A DNA stretch of 64,000 nt from Linnemannia schmuckeri (taxonomy: Eukaryota > Mortierellomycota > Mortierellomycetes > Mortierellales > Mortierellaceae): the NCBI GenBank assembly GCA_029449235.1, contig JANATG010000014.1, positions 62,001 through 126,000 of the forward strand. Reading direction: 5' to 3'. Each line of letters begins with the position of its first letter. Positions within the stretch are counted from its first letter, which is position 1. Below the pieces are notes generated by a model. It had not been told where the DNA came from. It worked only from the letters and a program-made list of their open reading frames with translations, and ran no database searches. This document shows, piece by piece, positions 49,825 through 60,279 of this stretch. Made by a program: the position numbers and the translations under genes.

Positions 49825-51814
49825 TTATTTGTAGTCATGAACACCTTCGATCCACGCCAGTCTTTCCTTTGGAATGGGCTTGAGCTGCTTCGAGAACCCA
49901 TCCTTCAAAGCATCCAACCTCCCCTTGCTGATCGACCCTTCCTCCAAAAGAAAGTGCTCAAGCGCAGGCATCGCAGCAATACAATATATCGCATGAGTGA
50001 CCGTGGTCCTAATGTGCGGACCAAATCCAGAACTCTTGACAATGAATTCGTGTAGCGATGGGAAAGAAAACTCCACAGTAGGAAGCTTCAGGCTGCTGTA
50101 GTCGCTGTTGCTGAGGATGTTACAGCTGCTGCGACTGAACGTTTCTGCGATGGGCAGCCTTCCCTTCCACTCATAGTTAGGGACGCGGAACGCTACAGGA
50201 ACCCAGTCGTAGATATGCTTGGTCGACACACACAGAGCTTGAAGGTAGGGGAGATCCTGCAGGCGGCGGAAAAACATAGTTGTGATCTCGCTGGTCACAA
50301 AGATTGTTGAATGCATATCCAGTCGCGTCAGTGAATCCTTTGCTGTTTGCCAAGGACTCCGTAGATACTCTTCCGACAGGTCGGTAAGTGAGCGAAATTC
50401 GTCACTTCTACGGTTATAGGTCTTTTCAAAATTCCGGTGTGACCTCCAAAGACTACCGACGACCAGTGTCTCGATGTTAATTGAGGGCGCAGACAAGATG
50501 CTTAAAAGAACGGGAAGTGACGTTACGGGAAGTGACGTGGTGTTGTCGCCTGTTAGGTAGAGTGTCTTCAGAGGGTGCCTTCTTCCGAACTTGTGTTGGT
50601 GTTCTGTGAGGCAGCGGTCGACATTGGTTGTTGTCCAGTTGGTCCATTTCACAGCCTGAAGGTGTATATACAGTGCCTCGAGGCGAGGGAAATGTGTGAT
50701 AAGAAGTAAGCTGTTGCCGATGAGAAGACTTGATTTCAAATAGGTCAGCCGAAGGGTCCGCAAGTTAGTGCAACGAGAGGAGAGAGCCTCCCAAGCGAGA
50801 GGATTAAGTGTAGTCAACCCATCCCGCAGATGAAGCTCGTCCAGGCGTGGGCAGCTCTTGATGAGCTCAACGAACACAGGTAGATCTTTAGAGAAGCCGC
50901 AGAGGTCGAGTCGACGGATGTTGGTGTTTGTGCCTAGTTCCAGAGGTGACGATAGGTGTCGCTGCGGTTGCTCTACCGACAGAGTCGATCCTTGTCTGCC
51001 GGGAGCGATCACGTTACGTCCAATTGCCTCTTGAACGATCGTGGGTGATCGTTGGACCTTTGGCGCCATTGTCCTCTGAACGTTGGTTTTTAGCCTTCTG
51101 AGCAGAGGTAGAGGTGCACTCGATTCCCATCGATCTAACTTGAGAAACTCTAACGCCGGACAACAACCAAGGATCTCTGTGTAGATAGCCGTCATATCGA
51201 CGGCCCCATAAACTTGAAGGGACAGATGGGTGAGCTGGGGCAGCCGAGACAGGGTCCAGAGTATGGAGGCATTGAGAACCGTGGCATCGAGCTTGATCGA
51301 GACTGTTGTCAGACGGGCCTGTGCCCGGAAAAATGTCTTTTCCAGCAAGTCAAAAGATACAAAGACGGAGTGCTGGTCTAACGTGAGATGCAACGTCTGC
51401 AGGTTAAAGCCGAAATGTGATATCGATTTGAGAACGCCTCTGTTGACTCGGTGGCAGCTCAGATCTCGGACAACACTTCCATGAAGCTGAAGGTCTGTGG
51501 TGATTTGCTTGTCCCAAGTTTGTGCGACAACCTTTTTCCAGATGTATGGCTCAAAATAACTAAAAGATGAGAGGTTTACTGCGTCAGTTCCACATAAGAG
51601 GACTAAGCAGAGAAGAGAAAACGTGGTTGAAGAGTAGTAGTGTGCTCCTGCGAGTGATTGCTCTGTACCTGTACCAGCGCCGACAGACGGTTGCTAGAAG
51701 CCTTGAATAGGCGGGGTCTTCAAAGTCCAGATAGAATAGTATCGACTCAAGTAGTTCCTGGATACCGAGCACTTTGTCGGAAGGTAGAAGTGTATGTTTG
51801 TTGAATGTAGTCAT
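49825..51814 (-). CDS. F-box/LRR protein, cluster copy 3, 2 exons
   Basis: Model: 51675..51814 and 49825..51559, 624 codons plus stop. The F-box is DKVLGIQELLESILFYLDF, then VCRRC/YFEPYIW across the junction, with the same phase-2 split TG/T codon as copy 1. The rest consists of leucine-rich segments (CPALEFLKLDRWE, CPRLDELHLRDGL, LPYLQALCVSTKHIYDW), a likely solenoid for substrate recognition in an SCF ligase. It lies 200 bp upstream of copy 2 in the same orientation and is intact. Confidence 0.82.
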
Positions 51815-52218
51815 TGTCAATTGGGGGGTGTAATTGTAATGTGTCGATGCAATCGTGGTGAAGGGATGAATGAGAGGACGGAATTAAGTGGAAAAAAAAA
51901 GAGACAGCAAGTGTGACGAGAGAAGCGAGGGAAGAGCAGAAAAAGAGGAGAGGGAGAGGGATGGCGAGTGCGTAGGTGCACGGGTCGACTCTTTTTTCCT
52001 GTATTCTTTTCGTTTCAAAAAGGGGGACGGTTTGGACATGAAAGTGGTCAATTATGCAATAAGAACACTATTAATACTATGAAAGAGAGAAGAGGGAGGG
52101 GGACCGCCCTCCTGTCAAAGTCAACAAGCAGAGTAAGGATGCTCAGAACCCCCCCAATAACATATCGCAAGCATGAGTATACACACTGGTTTGAATGGTA
52201 AATATACAGACTTTGTTT

Positions 52219-52250
<32 letters not shown>

Positions 52251-52336
52251 TTTAACGCAGAAGTAGCAGGTTGAAACCAGAAAAAGAAACAAATGTTATA
52301 TCTCCTCAAAAGAAAGCTGACTTGCCACACTTCAGA
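51815..52336. other. 520-bp spacer with poly-T tract
   Basis: Upstream flank of F-box copy 3, with a poly-T tract of about 30 nt near 52219-52248. No gene seen. Confidence 0.4.
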
Positions 52337-54545
52337 TTACAATGCTGCTGCTGTGGGTCCAACAGCCTCATCGTTATCCTCCACGCTCACGTCTGTCATT
52401 TTCGGTTCAACATCCACATTTGTCGCCGTCGCCTTCCTGGCACGGCTTGGAGGCACCACGGGCTTGAATACAAGACCGTCAAACTTCTTGAACGGTCGAT
52501 CTGCGACCCCATTTCCAGATGATGGTGCTGTCCCGAAAACGGCGCGGTGATCCCGTGTTGTTCCTTCCCGTGCCATTCTCTCCTGTTCCTTCTTGACAGC
52601 GGGTTGTTCTGATGCTGGCTCAGTCTTGCCAGTGGCGGGGCGTCCAAGAACTGGGTCGACGTTCTCCTTCTGAGCCTTCCTGACTGGAACACGACCTACT
52701 GCTACTACTTCTGCGTTGAGCAAGATGGCCACTTTTTCTGTCAAGTCAATAAGTGGCCTCTCCTTAGCTTTTAGCCTTGTTGACAGCATCGTTTCTTGTT
52801 GTTGCCCGTTCCTGAGGAGTGGCATGCTGATCCGCTGCATTGCCGGAAGTTTTCTTTTCTTGCGTCTTCTTGATGTCCACTGTTCCCGCAGGTCTGGTTA
52901 CTAGTAGAGTGGCTGGGCTTACCTGCGTTGGCCGTTCATTCCTCCTCTCGTTCAGTATCGCCCGAGAAGGTGCACACATGCGACGGGGTCGCTTCTTCTC
53001 GACGCCGCCGTCGTCTGTAGCAGATGCTTCGTCTTTTTGAGGTGCTTACTAGCACAGGAAAAAGAAGACCCCGCCGAGCCACTCGCATCCGCCATTTCCT
53101 TGAAGAATTTGTGCGCAATGATAATGCCAATATACGGGCGCAGGCGGGCATCACTTTGGAGTAGGGGCTCGACAAAGTCCTGGACTTCCTTCCCGATATA
53201 CGCTCTAAAGCACATAAAAATGAAGAGTGGTAAATATAAGAGAATCAGTAGTCTAGGATAAGAGCGGCAAATGCAGACATAAGATCAGACACCATCGACA
53301 AGGCCAAAGAGAGTTGAATGCCATTCGGAATGCACATAAGGGTGTCAAGAAAGTCATCCACAAAAAGCGAATGCCAAAAAGTCGAGTAGTAACATGACGG
53401 AAAACAAGAGAAGTTGTCGAAAAAAAGTTGAAGATTATAATATAGAGTCCATGAGCCGCAGAACAACGAAGTAAAGCCGCAAGAAGTCCGAGTAGAAAAG
53501 ATGCGAAGAATCAGGAGTGACCAGATACAGAGGGATAACAAAGACTGATGCGGTATAGTGCGTTAGTTGCTATGTTGGGATTAATTACGAAGGCATTATT
53601 TTCATTCGCAGTCATGTTAACAGAAAAAGACAGAGCAAAATGAAACTTACAGCTGGCAGTTGTCCTTCGTCTCACGTACCCCTGAGAGCATTTCGTGGAC
53701 CATGACACAGTAAGAATAGATACCATCTGGGAAGCTGTATTTCTTCCCCTTGTCCACCTCGGGGGCTCAGTAAGCGGGTGTTCCTGCCTGGTTCTTATGT
53801 GTGGGCATTTTAAGAAGAAGCAACAGTACGAGTTAGCGTACTAGGTGATATCAAAAACACTGAGTAAAGGGACAAGGATTCGAGTAGCCAATTTAAAGCA
53901 GTAAAACATACTCGCAGGGGTCAACTATCCACATTGCCATTCCAAGATCAGCGATCTTGGCAACGCCCTTGGCCAAGAGGATGTTCTGAGGCTTCAGGTC
54001 CCGGTGGAGGACCTTCTATCCGTGTAGAAATCAAAGCCCGGAGCGATGTTCCTGGCCACATTCCTGGCGGTCTCCGGTTCCAACTTGTTCAATGGGATTG
54101 CTCGACTCCAAAGGGCCTAAAGCAAGCATATATGGACAGTCGTAAAAAAACCGTTAGTGTGTGTAAAATTTGTACATGGGCACCCACAAAATAGTGAATC
54201 AAGAAGAATGGCATAAAGTACCTTTTTTGTCCTCTTCATAACCATATAGCTGAACTCATTCACTTCAAAGGAATGATAAAGTTCGATGATGATCTCGTTA
54301 GGAAAGTGTGCAACTTGTACTCCCGACGGGCCTATCCCCAACGACAAGAAAAAGCGGAGCCGTTAGCCGGGTTAAAGCTGTTTTTGTCTGTTAAGCATTC
54401 TCCCGGCGACAACTACCAAAAAGTGGATTTTTGACTTGTAGTGTTAGAGATTGGCTGGACCTTCAAAGCGCAAGGCGCCCCTCCTCACATTGAGTCGAAT
54501 ATGATGCCAAAGGAACCCTACAAACAATTCATTGCGAGGCAAGTA
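52337..54545 (-). pseudogene. Protein kinase pseudogene
   Basis: Kinase subdomains occur in the right order on the minus strand but are broken. VGSFGIIFDSM is followed at once by TGA, then ALKV (near 54450-54520). Next are NEIIIELYHSFEVNEFSY (54240-54310), a frame change, a TAG, and the catalytic loop HRDLKPQN with IADLGMA (near 53945-54010). GTPAY is followed by TGA and APEVDKGKKYS (near 53750-53800), then YSYCVMVHEMLSGV and a C-lobe end IGKEVQDFVEPLLQSD. A charged tail with further frame changes reaches a stop at 52337. At least three stops and two frame changes exclude function. The family is a ULK/NEK-like or plant-type Ser/Thr kinase; I cannot say which. Confidence 0.7.
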
Positions 54546-55285
54546 TCAAGTTGGTCACTGTTAGCATGTACTCAGTCCCGTTACTCTTCTTGTCATAGAT
54601 TTGCAAATAAAAAAAAAAAAAAAAAAAAAAAAGACAAAAGGAACTGAAGAGTCAGCATGCCTCTTTCACGAATGCAAAAACAACTATTCTGAATGAGTAC
54701 AGTGGAATAGCGCATCAGCTGCTCACGTACGAGGGAGGGGTACGAGGGAGACTTGGTGGGGTGGTGGTCGTCATGGTTTGTGTTGGATTGAGCTGTTGAG
54801 TGAAGGGAAGAAGAGAAGAAGAGAGGAAGGAAAGAGGGGTTTGTCGTTGTTGACATTCAATTAAGCCTCTTTTGCAGCTTAAGGAATGTTTGTTTGTATA
54901 TGTTGTCATTTTTGTATGCGTCTACGAGGATAATTGAGTGTGGATATCCCTCGATAACAGCAGCAACAAGTAGTGACCAAGATCATTGCCAGACTTTGCT
55001 CTCACTTTCCCTTTCAGGAACCATCGCCAACACTATCCATCAGCTCGCTCCGATGCACTTAAGGTTTATCTGGAACCCAGCCAATTCATTCGCCCAGTTG
55101 GACATCCATCTGTCGTCCGTCTTGTCCACCAGAGGCTAAAGAGTCCACTCTGCTGACCCTCATACGCTACCAACAACACAAGGACAAGCCAAGCCATTCG
55201 ATTTCACGTTATTTTGCCCAGCACATATTTTCTTCTCTTTCACCTGCAATCACTTTCACTTCCTCCCCCCCCCCCTTTCCTCTCT
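54546..55285. other. 740-bp region, no supported gene
   Basis: A poly-A tract of about 24 nt lies at 54608-54632. Around 55020-55140 the translations look protein-like (for example DALKVYLEPSQF) but in a short, broken frame. The pyrimidine-rich end at 55255-55300 is the LINE insertion target. Confidence 0.35.
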
Positions 55286-56135
55286 TCCTTCCCATACATC
55301 GCCTGAGCTGACAAGCAAACTGAAGCAGGAACGGGAAAGTCTGGTCTCCCAACTCGTCCAATCAAAAATCAGGAGTATGTCGCAGGCCTACCTCACTGTG
55401 ATACAGGACCCGCCGGCGGGACTGGTAGGCGACCGGATCCAACAACGAGTACTGTCCATAGTACTCTATGGAGCCGGCAAGAGCATTGTGACTTTTGGCG
55501 CTGCTACCACCAAACAACTACGGCACTTCCTATCCTCCTCCCCGCTACCAGGGACAGACCCGTCCCCCACTGTATCAACGTCCCGCTCTGAGGAAGGATC
55601 TGCATCCCAATGGCGCAAGTTCTGGCGTGCAAAGATTCCTCACAGAGCCCGCACAATATGGTGGCGATACAAGCGAGACATTCTTCCATGTGGCACACTC
55701 CGTGCTCACCGCTGGAATCAAGACCCAAAGTGCGAAATGCGGGGATGTAGAGAGCAGAGAGCAGACAAGAATCACTACGTCTTTCAGTGCTCTGCCAAAT
55801 ATCTGGCATGGCAGTCCACGTTGAAGGAATATACCGACAAGCCCCTCTGGTCGGACGAGGATTTACACTCGCTCCTCTCTTTCACGCCTCCTGAGTTCTC
55901 CATCAAACCCGAGTACAACATCTCCGCTCCTCAGCTCTTAGCATGTTGCCTGATTGGGGTCCACACAGCCAACATCACCCTCTTTTTGCATGATCAGACC
56001 CAGTCTTGGGACGATATCTCCAAAAACATCACAAAAGAAATACACAAAACTATCGCACAAAATAATCATATTGTCTACGGACACAAGCCACTAATAAAAA
56101 GACTTAAAAAAAAAAAAAAATCCTTCCCATACATC
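55286..56135 (+). mobile_element. 5'-truncated LINE with poly-A tail and 15-bp target-site duplication
   Basis: The 15-mer TCCTTCCCATACATC occurs at 55286-55300 and again at 56121-56135. Between them lie 820 bp that end in A15 at 56106-56120, preceded 14 nt upstream by AATAAA. This is the hallmark of target-primed reverse transcription. The insert is open in the frame starting at 55302 right up to the tail. It encodes the C-terminal end of a LINE ORF2: a Trp-rich segment (FWRAKIPHRARTIWWRYKRD) and a zinc-binding CCHC end (CEMRGC, about ten residues later HYVFQC) of the zf-RVT type, then a tail region (SAPQLLACCLIGVHTA). No endonuclease or reverse transcriptase remains, so this copy is dead on arrival. 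The clean duplication suggests a fairly recent insertion. Confidence 0.9.
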
Positions 56136-57935
56136 AGTTCTCTTTTTATTCTCCTTTTCTCTTTCACAATCTTCAACTCTTTACCCCTTCTCTTTCCCTT
56201 TGTTACGCTCATGTTCGTCCCATCTCTTTGGCAACACAACTCTGGCCCTATCCTCTCACGCACATTTGGACAGCACAACAGAAGGAATAACAATCAACAC
56301 AAGACATCAAACAAATCCAAATAGCAATCAATACAGGACATCAAGTAGATCCAGCAGTCAAGGTCATCAAGGAAAATTGACGATTCATTGCCCATTTTCT
56401 ATGGAACTCCCTTCGACACACAACCGTACGCAACAAAAAAGAGATCAGGGGAGGATTTGCGTTCCCTCTCGCATTGGTTTCATTGTACCCCATTACATTT
56501 CTACAAACAAACTGGTCTCGAAAACAAATGCGAGGAAAAACATGACAACAGTCCAGGGGTTCGGGGGACACATGAATTCAGTCGCTGACCGCTGACGGAT
56601 ATGATTGTGTAATTCAAGGATCTGTACACCTTGTCTCTAGTGGGCGTGGTGCAAACGCCCTCAGGTATCCCAAACGCTGACTACACTTTCCCCTCCCAGT
56701 TTGGGAACCCATGCTCATAAGCTTGCTCAGTCTGGGATATTGGTCTCCCGGAGTACTGCACTCGGAGGGCTGGAAAAGGGCGCTACGTTTAGCTTGAGGC
56801 CACAACGAGGCCGAATTGATCGCAATGGTGCACAATTCATACCACTGCACATAACATAGATACTAAATATTATTCTGAATAATGGTCAATCAACCTGAAC
56901 CCTGCAGGGGTCCTGCTTTTGGAACTCACTATCGACACGAGTTCGCGGTGTTTGATACTGATGGGTGGATAGTTGGTGCAGGACGTTGGTTTGTTGACCA
57001 TGGAGGCTTTGGTGATTGGAGAGCGTGTGACGGACTTTGCAAATGGTTACTGTGAACAAATGCTTTTCGACTCGGGCGTACACTTGTAGACAACAAACAG
57101 ACTTTTGTGCCATTTTGATCCGTCTAGTTTGCGACATGCATTTGTATTTTTTTTGCAGGTCCAAGAGACAGGTGTCAAAATAGGAACACCGGATGAGGAA
57201 AATAGTTTGTCCGCACAACGGCTCCATCGTATTGCTGGACACTTCTAGTCCCTGGTCCAATATGATGAGTACCTTCGAACAGGTAATGTACTTTTGCCAA
57301 CAATAGCAAACAACAGCACTCTTGCTGGCCTGCTTGCTGGATTACGGGCACCGTGTGTCATTCTTCCTTCTATCGCATTTTTCTATGATGGCATGAGTGA
57401 GCCAAGGATGGGTCATGAAATAGCTTTCTGTAGACACTGGCTAATTGTATTATTTATCTTTGTATTTTTTTTTCGATTGGAAGCCAAGAAGAGGACGTTT
57501 ACACATCACCTTTAGGCGACTCGTTTTTGTAGTAAGGCGCAAAAATAAAATAAATATCGCATTCATTTTTTGTTCTTTGCCATATTCAGATTTGGGCGTG
57601 ATGGAGTTCTTGCTCTTGCATATAGACAGGTCGTGCCCACATCTTGGCCGTTCATTTCGACTCAGGCGTTAGAATTCAGTGATCGACACTCGTAGACCCA
57701 AACACATCCAAAACTCAGCACTAACACTTTGGATCCTGTTCAGGTCCAACGAAAAATAGCATGGCATTTATTTGCAAAAAGTCGCACGGTTGGCGGGGTG
57801 CCTGTTCGAGATCTTGATGCAGAGATACCATCAAAAAAAAAAAAATAAAAATAAAAAAAGGACAGACAAAAAGGAGAAAGAGGAAAGGGGGGAGGAAAGT
57901 AGCGTAGCCACGGCACTCTACTGGATTATATAACT
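56136..57935. other. 1.8 kb without a supported gene
   Basis: Frames such as 56388-56588 (plus) and 56886-57260 (minus) have no domain pattern and no neighbours that would join them. An AT-rich stretch with A runs lies near 57835-57860. Nothing can be supported. Confidence 0.4.
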
Positions 57936-58346
57936 CTAGCAGTTTCTAGTAAGTTCAAAATTATACATGAGCTGCTGGATAGAGGTGTAACTTCCTGCGG
58001 GATAATCCTGAATCTCTTCGGGATAAACCGTACCAAGATAAATAAGGCCTTCTTTTCTAACCATGAGTTCGTTGGTTCTGGTATCAGCCAAAACAACGCA
58101 ACCATCGCTTGAGCCGCCGGACCATCGCGTCATATAATCACCACCCCCAAAGTCTTCATAAAATTGGCATTTGTATCCATCAAAGTTCATATGGAACTCC
58201 ATGGTTCTCTTGAGAGGCTTGGGAAGGTAGATGCTCCACATGGTGTACAATTTACCCCAGCCCGTGACCTTGGAGCACGCGTCAACATTGCACGCGAGGC
58301 AGACAAGCAGCATACAAGCCAGAAGGCGCAACTTGGTAATAATCAT
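57936..58346 (-). CDS. Small secreted Cys-containing protein
   Basis: A single frame of 136 codons starts at ATG 58344-58346. Residues 1-23 are a classic signal peptide (LRLLACMLLVCLACNVDA) with likely cleavage before CSKVTGWG. The mature part of about 113 residues has four Cys (first residue region, KCQF, GCVV and the C-terminal NC), enough for two disulfides, and is rich in aromatic and Gly residues (FGGGDYMTRWSGGSSDG). No transmembrane helix follows. The family is not recognised. Size, secretion signal and terminal Cys pair fit an extracellular effector-like or defence-type protein, but function is not assigned. It is intronless and isolated among repeats. Confidence 0.65.
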   Translation of the reverse strand: MIITKLRLLACMLLVCLACNVDACSKVTGWGKLYTMWSIYLPKPLKRTMEFHMNFDGYKCQFYEDFGGGDYMTRWSGGSSDGCVVLADTRTNELMVRKEGLIYLGTVYPEEIQDYPAGSYTSIQQLMYNFELTRNC

Positions 58347-60279
58347 GCTTAAACTTTAAACGTGGGAGTGCGCGGATTAGAAAAAGAAATAGAAAAGGAA
58401 GATGGTCAATTTTGGATTAATATGTATGAACACGTCGCATGTATCATCATACAAAAACCAAACTGTATACATACGAGTCGAGTTTGATATGAGGTTTGAA
58501 AGGTAGTCCTGTGGGAGAGGTTATTCGCCTGGCAGCTTTTGAGAAGAGGTACGATCCGAGGTCCCGAGGGGAGTAGGAGGGACAGGAGAACAATGGAGTG
58601 GTCAAGTTGCCTGGTGAGGATGAATTTTTATGGGTGGGACTATGGGCTGCATTTATATGTATTTTTTTTTTTGTAGGAATGAAGAATACTCTCGCTTTCA
58701 CAGCCCGAAGAATGCTCAGAGTCGAGCACTCAATTGCAACGCTGGACAAGAGCTGGCCGGCAAGTCGTAATCCACACCAGAAGCGACATTTTTCGCTTTA
58801 ACTCACTTTGGCTTATCAGATTTCCCCCACCAGGTTGTAGCATATACAGCATGGGTTTAGACTTCTGGATAAACAACCGAACTCTAACCGTGCACGAAAC
58901 TGTAACGGAAGTAAATGCCTTATTGATACTTTTCTAGTCATTCTATGCTCCTTTTTTCCTCGTGCCACAAGAAAACTGGAGGAAAAGAACATCCTAGACT
59001 ATTCCTCGATACTTTGATTCATAATTGTGCAAGTGTGGAAGTGTTGCATTTCTAAACCATAACGGGACTAACCGAATTGTTGACACGCTTCTCGTTGTTC
59101 CTTTCCCTTCTTTCTCTTGTGCCAAGGAGAAAAAAACAGAGAAAAAAAACATGGACCATTTCTCTGTAAAGGAAAAAAATTAGAGTTGGTCTGTTGGGAC
59201 TACGGACTTTTAACTCGTCTCTTTCAGAGGCATACATTTTGGTTGCAAGCATGCTTGACTCGACTGCATGCGACCTAAAATGTCGACCATTCTCTCTCGA
59301 GACAAAAGAAAAAAGTATCATTCCCCGGTACACGGTAACTAGGAGAAAAAAAATGGGCTGTTGTATCGAAGGATGATCCCTCCGTCTGTTCCGGATACAT
59401 TGGACCGTTTTGGTTTCCAACTATTACAGAGTCGACATTGGAAACTCTGCTGACATTTTCTGGGGAGGTTCTGTTGTTACACTCTTTTCAGTCCCCACAC
59501 GATATTGCTCCATCCGTTACTTCCGCCTTTATGCATGTCATTATGTCGCTGTTTGTTGTGGTTTTGCTGATTCGCCCTTCTTTTAGTATGAAATCGCTAA
59601 TGGTTACTTTTTACACATTACTTCACTGCCTCACGCACACTCATTTTTCGTTCCTGTTTGTTTACGCCTTCATGTTGTTGCGCGTTCCGATGGATCCTCT
59701 ATACTATTGTGTTATCTCATTTACGCCCTCCTTCGCTTCTGTCTGCTCACTTGCAGCGAGTTCGAGACAAGGTGAGAGAGCAAACAAAGAAAGAGACGAG
59801 TCCAACAAGAGAACAAGAATCGGATCCTTAAGAACATGGACAGTGTATTTTAAAAAAAAACTAGCGAATGAAAAGGCAAGCATGTCTCCTCGTCGAATGC
59901 AAGTGCAATCTAAGAGCAGAACGAGACATGGTGATTCATACTTTAAACCGTCAGCATAGCTACGGGACAAAGAAAATCCTTGGGGAAACAATGCTGGGGC
60001 GGATTTTCTGTTGGAGTCATTATAGGGACTATGAGTGATGAGCGAGGACGACAGGGCAGAAGGGGATGAAAAAAAAACAACAAAAGTAAGCAACGAAGAG
60101 CGACCTCGCTATCATTCACATCTCCATCAATCTTTTCCGCTTGGAATGTTTATTTTATTTGTTTTTTTTTTTGGCATGGGGCAATGAGAAGAAACACCCA
60201 CTCGTTTTTCGTAGCAGGAAAACAACAATATAAACACCAAGTGTTGTCCACAACCTACCAGAGCGACTGTTTTTATTCT
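58347..60279. other. 1.9 kb without a supported gene
   Basis: Promoter side of the small secreted protein gene, then mixed sequence with short T and A runs. Open frames such as 59438-59959 are low in complexity and without domain pattern. The right end is the 3' flank of the F-box gene that stops at 60280. Confidence 0.4.

Noticed and set aside
59438..59959. 173-codon plus ORF
   Set aside because: No domain, mixed hydrophobic runs, composition of non-coding DNA; no supporting start context or neighbours.
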